This document shows, piece after piece, positions 23,501-35,400 of a DNA stretch of 64,000 nucleotides; within the stretch, counting starts at the first letter, position 1, and every line of letters begins with the position of its first letter. Where the stretch lies: the NCBI GenBank assembly GCA_964036195.1, contig OZ038452.1, positions 15,928,704 to 15,992,703 on the forward strand. The letters are read 5' to 3'. The notes below the pieces were generated by a model that worked only from the letters and a program-made list of their open reading frames with translations, ran no database searches and was not told the DNA's origin. The stretch is from Sphaerolaimus hirsutus (Eukaryota > Nematoda > Chromadorea > Monhysterida > Sphaerolaimidae). The position numbers and the translations under genes were made by a program.

Positions 23501-26430
23501 CGGTGCAGGTATTGAAATAGGTATGCTTATGGTAATACGAGAGACATTTAATAACAATCACAGCATTTTCACCGATCAGACAGCACACATTGAAGCTTGC
23601 GCGAGTGAAATGTTCCACAATAAGATTTCAATACAATGTCGACTATTGCCTTTCTGAGACACAAACATTAGAAGGTAAATATGACCGTATGGTATGCACT
23701 TCCAAAAGTCGGTGAGTCCAATTAATACCAGAGTCCAGAACCAGAAGTGGCATTTGGGGTTGACCCCGCTCATTATTAATAATTTTTGCGATGGCACTTG
23801 CCCAAGGAAGTAACCAGGGGGGGCGGCCGCCCCCCCCCCCTTCCCGGGAAACAGTAAGAATATGCCCCAAATTGTAATTTCTAGTACCAAGTTTTAGGGC
23901 GATTTGTGAAAAAATTTGAGCGCAAGCGTGCAATGTTCTTCTTGCGGCATGTTTTTTTTCTCTCAGCCTACAATTTGATTATCTCCCCGTCTCAAAATGT
24001 GGATATGTATGTATGTTTACATACATAAATACATCCATGTTTTATTTTTAGAAACAGATGCCGCTTCATTTACAGGGTTTCATTTCATAAAGTACGTTTT
24101 CCGGAAAGTTCCGCCGGAAAGTCATTCAGAACCGATTCCACCCATACGAGGATACATCCAACCTCAAATGGATATTTACATCAATCAAAACGATAGGTAT
24201 CGCAAAAGCCACAAGCACTGCGCCTTAAATGTTGTAGTTTTTGGCGCTGCACACACTAGATTACTAACGGTAAACTAAGAATTTGGTAAACTCATTTTTC
24301 GGCTTCTGAGCGCACCTGAGTTTACCGAAATAAGCTGTTCGTCAACTACAGTTGGAGGAGATTGAAAATAGCACATTCCGGTAAACTCAGATGCGCTAGG
24401 AAACTAATAAATGAGTTTACCAAATTCTTAATTTTCCATTAGTAAACTAGTGTGTGCAGCGGCATTAAAAAAGCCATGCAACACTCGCGTGAGCCACGAG
24501 CATGACTCTATTTACCATTGGCTTAGTGGCATTTATTGTTTGAACCTGTGCACCAGCAGCCTCGCGCTGCTTGTGGTTCCAGGCAGCCAATCTAAAGAAA
24601 TAAAAGTGCAAAAGTTTTTACGATCGGCCGATATGATGACTCATGCCGTATTTCTCCGATATAAATGCTCAATTAACCTTTCAGGGTTTTTTCACTGCAT
24701 TAAAAGGCAAAAATGTTTGCAAGGCAGCTACTATACGCTCATCGCCAGAAGTACGGCATGTGTGTATTCATCACAAACGCTGATTACCGCCATTTACCAC
24801 ATTGAGAAGTCTCTACAAAATTATAAACGATTTCCACTTTTCATCCCATGCGCTTTACACGCTGCCATTTTACTTGCTAAATCTGACTGGTTACATTCAA
24901 AATGACATGAATGAATACTTGTCATTGCATGCCGCTTTACAAGCCAATGTATGTAATGTATGTAACATATTTTTACGACTCCATTATATGTTTTTACAAG
25001 TTTTTATGTCTTCAACTTAAACTGAACATAACTAGCTTTTAGTTTGATTATCGTTCAATAGGCATTTTTAGTATATACCTAATCTGACATGGGATAAAAT
25101 GGAGAGTAGTAGGGTGGTAGTGCATAGGGGAGGTGTCATCCACTGCCCACCAGCACTTCAAATATAGGTGGATTCAGTTGCACCAAGCAAAAGATGTAAT
25201 TTTATTATGCATACATTCTTTACCATAAAAAATAACTGCACTGCAAGAAATGAAACAAACCTACATGATAAATCCTACCATGTGGTTGCCTGTCTGCTTA
25301 TGTTGACTTTATCATTTTGGTTGGCAAACATCCAAGACACACAACAAACATGGTAAACTCAACATTAGCAACCTCACGGCAGACTTTATAGAGTAGGCCA
25401 CTTGATTTTTTAACAGCTAAAAATTTATGCACCAGAAAAATGAATATAAATTTAGCTGGGAATTTGTACCGCTTCCCTAGTACCCCCAGTGGCACCCCAT
25501 ATCAGACGATATACAATTAAAAATGCCTATTGAATGACTGGTCGGTCAGACAGAATTTGCAAACAAAGTCAAACAGTAAGGTGGTGCACTGCAAAAACAC
25601 TTCAGACCATAAAACGTCTGTCGCTTTTAAATTGTAATAGGTAAATATGTTGGCATGTAAAGTGGTGTATTCGTGTCAGGATGAAATGCACCAATCACAC
25701 TGATTTGGCATGCAAAACATTTATGGGGCGGGACATGTAAACTGTTCCTTTTGGCATGTAAAATGGGACACTTTTTGACAACTGTGAGCATGAAAGCCGT
25801 TAATGATGAAAAGCGGAACACGCCTAGATAAAACAGGTACACGTATGCAAAGTGTTCACTAAATTAATATTATAATTAGTCGATAAAAAGCCTCAAACAC
25901 AATACTAACACAAAACGGACTTTTGCTGTGTTTATTGTAATTTCGAAAGCTTCATCAGAACATAAACGACTATTTTTTCAAATTGCAATGCAACTGAAAC
26001 TTGCAGGAATTATGTGCCTGTACGACTTTAGCAGGGCACACAGGCTAAAAATAAAAATTGGTAAAATGGCACAATTATTGTTCATCCATTGTCGCTTACT
26101 AATCCTTTCGACGAACTGGCTCAGTCATTTGTCGCACCAATCGCTTTATACCTAGTCACAATGCGATGCGTTCTGTTTTACATTTATATACACAATGTAT
26201 TTATTTAGACAGACTCAATTAATGTTAGACCAATTTAAGCGAGGTAAATACGACACCGAGACGCGACTTACTTCCGACGCTGGAATTGCTGCCGCGCCTG
26301 TGGCGGTCGCGGGTAATCCCGGGCGCCGCGGCGGCGACGTTCAGCGGCTGCGACCCGTGCGCGCCCGCAGAAGTCTGCTGCACCGACTTGCTGGGACTGC
26401 CGTTGTCGCGCACGCCCGACGGCATCAGAC
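8569..26430 (-). CDS. NACHT-WD40 gene, exons 29-31: low-complexity C-terminal tail
   Basis: Three exons (26430-26272, 9429-9274, 8783-8569) encode about 175 Ser/Gly/Ala/Arg-rich residues. The protein ends in CAIL, a possible PDZ-type terminus. They are joined to the propeller by phase only: the GGAA|GTAAGT donor after exon 29 is strong, and the next acceptors at 9429 and 8783 keep the frame. If exon 29 were not spliced, the protein would stop at 26225 with an AATAAA close behind, so a short isoform is possible. Intron 29 is about 16.8 kb and contains the hAT element with the LINE. Confidence 0.65.
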
Positions 26431-29400
26431 CTGACCGAGCGCGGTTGCTATGCGCACGAGCGTCATGCACACGAAGGACCTACAAAAACTAGGGTTCAAA
26501 CGGCATCCCGATCCTCAATCCCGAAAAATTCTGGGATTGGAGAAAAACCAAAGTTTCAAGTTTCAAAAACTTAAAGATCAAGGAAAAACCATGAAAACCG
26601 GATTTTTCTTGGCCGAAATCATGATCCTGATAAAATGTCAATCCTGATCCTGAAAGGTCAATCCCGATCCCAATCCCGAACTTTCAAAAAAACAATCCCG
26701 ATCCAGATCCCGAAAAATCAAAAAGCCAATCCCGATCCCGGAATCTCTAAAAACCAATCCCGGTCCCGATTCCGAGAAGTCAATCCCGTTTGAACCCTAA
26801 GAAATACTATGATCGCAACCTGCAGGGGTGTTGTGCAGGCAGAGCACGGGTAGATGCGGGCAATTTGCCAGCATGAGCACCAGCCGATTAGCGTCGAGCG
26901 TCACGAGCAGCCGGGTGATGCGCGCGTGCACGTTCATAGAGCTCAGCACGCAGCCGGTCGCCGTGTCCCAGGCGCGCAGCCAGCCGTCCGCGCCCGCTGC
27001 GGCACAGTTTTGCACGTTGCTGAGAGCTATGTCTGCTGAGCGAAGGAAGGGAAATCCGACCTGTAAACGCGACGGTGCCGTCGCAAGTGAGCGCGAGTCC
27101 GGTGAGCCCGTTGGCGGCTGGTCTGGAGGCTTTGCCGTCGTTGGCGCCGTCGTCGGCGGAGGGCAGCAGCTGGTGCACCACGGTGCCGTGGTCCGTCTCC
27201 CAGATGAGCACCCGGCCGGTGTCGTCCGCCGATGCGGCTGTCTGCCCGTCGTCGGCCACGGCGGCCAGCACGATCGACGATTCGTGCCCCACCAGCACCT
27301 GGTCGAGCATACTTCTTATGTGACAATTTACACTTATGCAGATCGCATGATTTCTAGATCTAAGAATGTCAAAAAATCTTTTTCTGATTGTATTGACGGC
27401 GCTACACACACAAATTGAAGTTTGAATGTCAACTGAGGGGCAGTCTCTAGCCCTGTAAAGTGTCAAGTGAAGTGTCAAATGACATGTAAATGTCAATCGA
27501 AACAAAAAGAAAAGATTGTATTTCTGAACTTTGCATGACATTTCACACTTTACTTTACACTTTACAGAGCTCGGGACTAGCACCTGGTTGAGTTTATTTC
27601 ATTTCATTCAATTCAAATGTTATCTCTCGTATCGCAGAACAATATCCAACCATGCACGCACATGCTGCAGTGCAACGATAGATCGCGCTGCTCCGTGAGA
27701 ACAGAGTTGATACTTTTTTACCCATACTCATGAGTACATGTGAGTAAAATACATTTTTCCTGAAAAATAAAAAACCTAGTAATCCCCCCGGTAAATGTAA
27801 AAGCGAGTACTTTCCTTCAAAGAATATGTAAATGTGGGCACAGTTTTCATGTAAAATGTAAAAGCTACTAGGTAGCTTCCATATGTGTGGGCGATTTTCA
27901 CACTGCAAGACATAACAAATATCGTTTTTAATGATTATTGAGTATTTTTATAGGAAAATAATATGATCATTCACGGTTTTTTACACAAAAATTGTAATTT
28001 GAAATTTCTGAAATACATTTTCTGCAAACGTGCACTTTTCAAGTACAGGTAAGTACATAAAAATATATGTAAATGTACTTTTATCCAGTACTCAAGTATA
28101 CATATGCATCTTTTCGACTAAATGTAAATACATTTTAACAACTGTGCGCGAGAACATATAAATATCTGTAAAAATATTGACATCAACCGGTTGACACCCA
28201 GTGTGTGTAGCGCCAAGCGGCCAATGACGCAACCTGAGTGAGCACGGCTCTCTCCAATTCCCAAACTTTGAGTGAATTATCATTGGAGCCCGTCACAGCC
28301 AGCCGAGTGTAGGCGCTCACGGCGCAGCAAGTCACCGCGTCAGCGTGCGTCAAACGCGCTTTCTGGGCCAGGCCAGACTCTGTCAAGTACCAAATGCGAA
28401 TCCTGCAAAGCGTGAGCCTCTTGTTTTGAACATATTTATTTACACAAAATAAAAGGCGCGAAGTTGGCCGACTCCTTGTCGTTGTCGAGCGCGTAGGCCA
28501 TGATCTCGTTGTCCATGCGCGTCGCGTACAGGCAGGTGCCGGGGCCGCGCATCACCATGCCAGTCTGCCGCTCTTCGTCCTCGCTGCCGCTCGCCTGAAA
28601 TGTACGCTCCGCTTTCAAATACAAGCACTAAAGTGGTTTGATAAGCGGCCTTTTTAACTCGCGTTGAAATTTGTGAAGTCGGCCGTCCACGCGTGTAAAT
28701 CTCCCGATGCATCCAAGGATACGACGTGCGGTTGGTCGACTCGGGTTAAGATTGAGATTACTGCAGCGTTGTGCCCCTGAGTGAAGTAGGGTGCATTACT
28801 GTAATGGATGCAGTAATGGCGCCCCACACACTAGTTGACACTTGTGTGTCAACTGGTCTGAGTCAACTCAGATTTCGGCTGAACGTGTAGCAGAGTCGTT
28901 CCAATGCACTTGTCGTAATATTTATTTTTCAACATTGCAGCGTGTGCGTTTGGAGATCGGTCTGTGACACGTGAAGCCAAAAGCTGAGTTGACACAGACC
29001 AGTTGGCACACGTGTGTCAACTAGTGTGTGGGCCGCCTTTGTATCCCCTTACACCAATGCCGCCTTACAGACTGGATATTCGAAAGGAGCACCACTCACA
29101 TCATATCTGCCAAGTAGCGATCCATCAGTGACAGATCTAGCTACAATGCTGCCGTCGTTCGAGCCGCAGTAGAGTTCCGCCGTTTGCGCACCAAACTGCA
29201 GCGCGCTAGTCGCCGCATTCACTTCGTGAACATTGGTCCAAACAGCTTGGCACGTTTCCAAATCCCACATGGCAACCGCGCCGGATTCGGTTCCTGCACA
29301 ATCCAAAAATAATAAATAAATGTCTACTCGCAGAAGTAATTCTGATAAAAAGCCCGCCAACCACATGCGGCATATCGATGATCTCTACTGAGAGTGACGG

Positions 29401-32400
29401 TGGTCAGATCGGCCCCTTTGATGCACTCGTGCAGCATGGGACCACACTGGTGCATGGGAGTGCGCGAACCCCGGGCGCTGCTCGGCACCGACACAGACTG
29501 CAGCCGCGCCGCCGACGTGTGACCCGACTGTGCAGCTGCACGAATTGACGCGTCAGTGTATTACAAGCGGCCGCAGCTTTGAACGATGGAAAACACTAAC
29601 ACAACAATCCGTGCGGCATCCTGGGCGTGATGGTCCACACCTGCACGTTGGGTCCGTTGGCGGAAAGGAAGAAGCGCGAGTCGCTGGTGACCTGCACGGC
29701 GGTGACGGCGTCACGAGTGGCGCACCGGTGCACGCGCAGCACCTCGCCCGTGTGCACGTCGAACACGTAGACGCGCCCGTCGGGGCAGCCGGCCAGCAGT
29801 TGGCAGTCGTCGCGGCATGTCGCCAGCGCCAGCGCCTTGCCCTCGTGCCCTGGGCGCATGCATGTGCGACTGTCGGATGGGGACGTAGGGTGTCAAAAAA
29901 ATTTTTTACGGAAAACGTAACGGAACTTTTTTTGCACTTGCAGGAAAACAGAGACAGATACATTTTTGCACATGGCGGAAAACGAAAAGTTGACACCCTA
30001 GAGAAATGAGGTGGTATTGTAGGGGACGGGACGTGCGACTATAACTCTGGAACAACTAGCGTACAGTTGTTTATTTTCCAACATGATATAGTTGCATGTT
30101 GGAGCGAACTGTCTTGTATTATTTGCTATTTATTTTTAACGAATGTTGGATGACACGTACCCTGCAATTCGAGCAGCTCGGTTCCGGAACACAAGGAGAA
30201 CACGCGTAGAGTCTCGTCCTCGCAGCCGACCACCAGGAATGCGTCATTGCCCGTGAGGCACATGCACGTGACCGGCGCCATGAGCCCGCCGAATGTGCTC
30301 ATCTGCGCACCGCTGGCCACGTCCCACAGCTTGACCACAAAGTCGCCCGAACCTGTGAAACACACATGCGCTGCACTTAACAAAGCATGCTGTAAATAGC
30401 GCAGCCACCTGCTATGCTCCGCGGACCGCACGCTATGCATTTTTCTGGAGGAAACACTCCATCATGACGGCATCATAAACAAAATAAAAAAATTAAAAAT
30501 GACTTCAGGCATGAAAGGTCAGTTGGTCGACTCCGCATTTTTATTTTTAAAACATTTTTCTTTTGTTTTGTGAAAGGGCATACCTACCTAAGTATCCTAC
30601 TCAAGACACTAGGCATCGACCAAGACATAAATTGATAAGTTTGGGCGCATACTTTGCGGTGCGGTTGAGTAAAATAAAAAATAACGCATAGAACACACCA
30701 GTAATCAAGAACTCGCTGTATCCAGTCAGCGCCAGGCTGGTCACGGTGCCGTGGTGTCCCGGGAAGGTGCGAACTTTTTGTCCAGACGACAGGTCGGACA
30801 TGAACGCCGACCCGTCCGAGCCGCCCGAGATGATGCACGAGTCGTCGTGGGTCAGAATGCAGCAGGCCACTTTGGCGCTTCCGTGCGGCGTCAGGGATGA
30901 CGTGCATTTGCCTATGCATGTGTACATCATGAGTGCACAGGGAAGCGATGGAAATGTGCTGAATGGAAAAAGCAAGCAGCCATGTGCTGACCTGTAATTA
31001 GGTCCCAAGCGCGCACAGTGCCGTCGTAACTGGTGCTCACGAACGTCTGCCCATTGCGGGTCAATACGAGACAACTCACACATGCTGTGTGACCTGTGGT
31101 GCGCAATAAATCATCCTGGTGTATCCATGCCATGGAATGTTTGTAAGGTAATCAAATGCGCTTAAAATTATCATCATTATACCGTACTTCCTCGAAATAC
31201 CCCCCTCAAAATGGCCACGATGAATTTATTAGCCCCCCAAATTGAGTGTACAGAGAACGTACATGACAAAACTGCGCTTTGTGATTCGGGCAATGCAAAA
31301 CACACGTTAAAAACAATGACTTGTTACGTTAGAACAGTGTTTCTGCCATCTATCTACATACTTATATATAGCGGTTATTGTTGCATTTTTCTACGTCTGC
31401 GTACGTTACAGACGACAATTTAGTACTGGAATTTCCAAAAATTTCTGGCGAAATAATAAGCCCCTCCTCGAAATACCCCCCTCTCGTTTAACCCCCACCC
31501 CCTTCAAAATTCTCACTTTGAAACAATCACCCCCGGGGAGTATTTCGAGGAAATACGGTGTTTAGAATTATATTAGGTTGTAAACTAATGAAGTCTTTTT
31601 TCGCCATCTCATACAAATATACATTTGTGCTTTCCATTGTGTTTTACGTTGACCGATTTTGATGCCATTTGAGTATGTTGTGGTTTGGGGTCTGGGCTAT
31701 GATGAAATGTTTTTGTTTGCTCAAATAATCCCCCAGTCCCGAGATAAGGGGGGTCTATAAAAAGGTGGTCATTTTACGTGGCCAATATGCACATTGACTT
31801 TGAAGCTTAATAACTCAGCCATTTCTGGGCCGATTCGGATCGTTCAACACTTAAAATAACCAGGACAATCCGCATATTCAATTTTTGTGGTCGAGTTAGT
31901 GATGTCTCAATCCCGTATGCCGATTTGACCCGGTTTTTGAACATGAAAAATAATCCTAATTATAATTTTTCAAGACGATTTGTTTGAAGTTGCTATCATA
32001 TACTATAGACAAAAAGAATAAATCTGGCCCAAAAATTATTTCAATATCTCTCTCCAGTCAAAAGTCACTTTAAACATTCGCCTCCCAACAATAAATAGAA
32101 AAATCTGCATGACGTGCAAATGCATGTGACTTCAGAAATCCATATCTCGGCCATTTCTCAGCTAATTTCCACCAATGAACACTTAAAATGATCAGAAAAA
32201 CCTGTAAGTTTCATTTTTATGCTCAGGCTATCTGTATTCATCGTTCTTGATTAGTTATTTACATGTATGGGAGGTGGAAATTTAAAGTTCTATTACTTTT
32301 GATTGGAAAGAGATATTGAAATAATTTTTTTTGGTATATGAATCCCCATTGTCTAAAGTATATGATAGCATGTTTAGAAAAATTTATTTTTGGTGTTTAA

Positions 32401-35400
32401 AAACTGGGTCAAATCGGCATACGTAATTTAGACATCACTAATCCAACCACAAAAATGGAATCTACTGGTTGTGCTGATCATTTTCAGTGTCGAACGATCC
32501 AAATTGGCCCAGAAATGGCTGAGTGAGTAAGATTCAAAGTGAATGTGTAGATCGGCCATGCAAAATGACCACCTTTTTATAGACCCCCCTTATCTCGGGA
32601 CTGGGGGATTATTCGGGGAAACAAAAACATTTCTTCATAGCCCAGACCCCAAACCCCAACATACTCAAATGGCATCAAAATCGGTCAACGTACAAAAGAA
32701 TGTGGGATGCACAAATGTATATTTGTATGAAATCGAAAAAAGACACTTCATTAGTTTACAACCTAATACTACACGAAACAAACCAGTAAAAGTTCGCACT
32801 GGAGTCTTGGATGGAACATGGAACATTAACACATCGAACACATTGGGCGTGGCGCCAGCCACCAACACGTGCTGGTGGTTCAGCGTGGGCAGCAGCTGCG
32901 TGCCCACGGTGGTGGTCGCGTGGCCGGGCAACGACATGTCGGCCATCTTCAAGGCGGACTTGGCTGGCGCACGTGTCTACGGGCCGTACATTGGTGATTA
33001 TTGGGAAAAGCGATTCATGCAATTGCAACGTATCTATGTACAACTCACTTGAATATTTGGTGATGCCGCTGAGAACCGGGAAACTTCAACGACGACGGGC
33101 GGTCGGACCCAACAGGTCAGCGGCACTAGCAGCGGCTTGTGCATATAATTGTCAACCCAAGACATCGCCTGCTCCACCAACCGTTCGAGATAATCGCTAT
33201 TCTCGCCTACAAGTCGACGGCAAATTTACAAGGAGCAAAGCACACAGCCAACGGTTGTTCTCCTAAGCAACCCCACAACCTTTTTTCTATATCTTGAAAA
33301 AGCCTATATATTGAACACTGCGGATACCCAAACAATAAGAAATTTTTTCCAGCTTACTATCCCTCCATAGGACCAACTAGCTATCTATCAAACCCCCTAG
33401 AGGGTCAAAATCTAGAGTACCCCTGACATGCACAGCGGGTAAACATGCACAGAGGCACAGCACAGCCCAAGCTCACCCAGTGTGTAGCGCAGGCGGCCGA
33501 TAAATTCCGACGCGATCTGATCGTTATCCACTAGCAGCGTTTGCAGCGACGGGCGCAGCACCCTCGTGTACAAAAAGTGCACGTCGTGCTCGAGCAACTG
33601 CTGCAGGGTCTCCTCGAAGATGGAGGCCAGGTGCAGCAGGCCGTAGGACTCGATGCAGCACACCGTGTAGCCGAAGTTGCACAGCGCCAGACGCTTCAGG
33701 CGGTCCACGTCGCCTAAGTGATGCAAGCAAGGCGTCTGCTACGTTCGTCAGACCCGCATATTTTATGCACAATGGACGGACCGGCGTGTAGGCACTGGTA
33801 CCATAAGTTTCTAGCTTTGCGCGCCGCGTCGACGTGCACCAGGTGCGCGGCGCCCTTGGTCGAATCGAGATGCGACGCGGCGGCCGTCTGACCGTGGACG
33901 CCGGCTGATGACACGTCGCCAGTACGCGAAGTGTCCAGCGGGCGAATGGCAAGCCCTCCACGCATCTGGCCTGCAGGACATGATTGGAGTGGTGTTGGCT
34001 GGATTTGTATACCTAAATATACCGTATTTGCTTGAATAATTCCCCTTGGGAATTTTTATTTCGTCAGACTTTTTTGAGGGGGAACTATTTGAAGAGGGAT
34101 TATTCAAGGGCAGGAATTATTTTTCATCAAAATTTTCAAGCATGTTTCTATCAACTCATTTGACAAAATATCTTTTTAAACACACTAACATGCCATTTCT
34201 GTCAAAATTGGACACAACAATTTGATCATCAAATCCCTTTAGGGGGAATCATTCAAGGGGCAGAGATATTTTTTCCACATTCGTCTTGCACGGGAGAAAA
34301 ATTCAAGGGGGGATTATTCAAGAGGGAACCATTCAAGCATATTCAGGGGGGTATACATATTCTTATATACCTGCGTGTACAGTTTGGTCTTTTGTTGGCT
34401 CGTCTTCCCCCGCGCCGGCAAATAGTTCCACCAGGTCCAGATGGCATTGCTGTAGACACAAATTTGGATTAAAATACCATAAATAGAAAAATATCGCCAC
34501 GAAGATTAAAAATGCACTGAGCGACCTTGATCAGTGCGGCAGTGGTGAGATAGCGTTGAGCGACGGTGGCGGCCACGGTGGGGTGCGCCCAAACCAAAAG
34601 CACCCGCCGGTCGCACACTCGGATTTCCACGAGGCGGCCTGCGAAATGTAAATATTGTTATGACCCAGAACTGTTGTGAATCCCTTGAGATAGATAAAAG
34701 GCCAAAGTAGATCAGCTGATTGTTTACGGAGCCTGGCGAACGGGGGGGGGGGCTCAGCCCCCCCCCCCTAAAATTTTACCTACATGGAAGCGTAATGACG
34801 TCATGGCGCTGGCGCAATTCGTAGGCGCCACGCCATGGCGCCATTGGCGTTGGCGTTGGCGCCATAAATCGCTTATATGTATGTCAATATACCGTATTTC
34901 CTCGAAATACCCCCGGGGGGTTTATTTTTTCAGAGTGAGAATTTTGAGGGGTTAAACGAGGGGGGGGGGTATTTCGAGGGGGGGGGGTCTATTATTTCGC
35001 CAGAAATTTTTTGAAATCCCAGTACTAAAATGTCGTCTGAAACGTACGCAGACGTCGAAAAATGCAACAAAAATCGCCATTTATAAGACTCTAAAGACAT
35101 TTATAAGTGTGTAGACGTACAAACACTGTTCTCACATAACAGAGTCATCGTTTTTAACGTGTGTTTTGCATTGCCCGGATTTAGCATTGCCCGGGGGGGG
35201 GTTAATAAGTTCATAGTGTCCATTTTGAGGGGGGTATTTCGAGGGGGGGGGTATTTCGAGGGGGGGGGGTATTTCGAGGGGGGGGGGGTATTTCGAGGGG
35301 GGGGGGGTATTTCGAGGAAATACGGTACATAAGTATAGAGCGAAAAACACGCCAATTAGTGTATTAAATAGTGAAGTGACAGTACGAGGACTGATTTACC

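Noticed and set aside
24450-24905. 151-codon plus-strand frame
   Set aside because: Starts inside a MITE end, no recognisable domain, no splice partners, AT-rich composition unlike the GC-rich exons here.
26225-26271. Stop codon at 26225 as the certain end of the NACHT-WD40 gene
   Set aside because: A strong GGAA|GTAAGT donor precedes it and two phase-matched exons follow at 9429 and 8783. Kept only as a possible short isoform.
32543-33052. 169-codon plus-strand frame
   Set aside because: It crosses one arm of the palindrome and the antisense of WD40 exon 18; the minus-strand reading has family motifs and splice sites.
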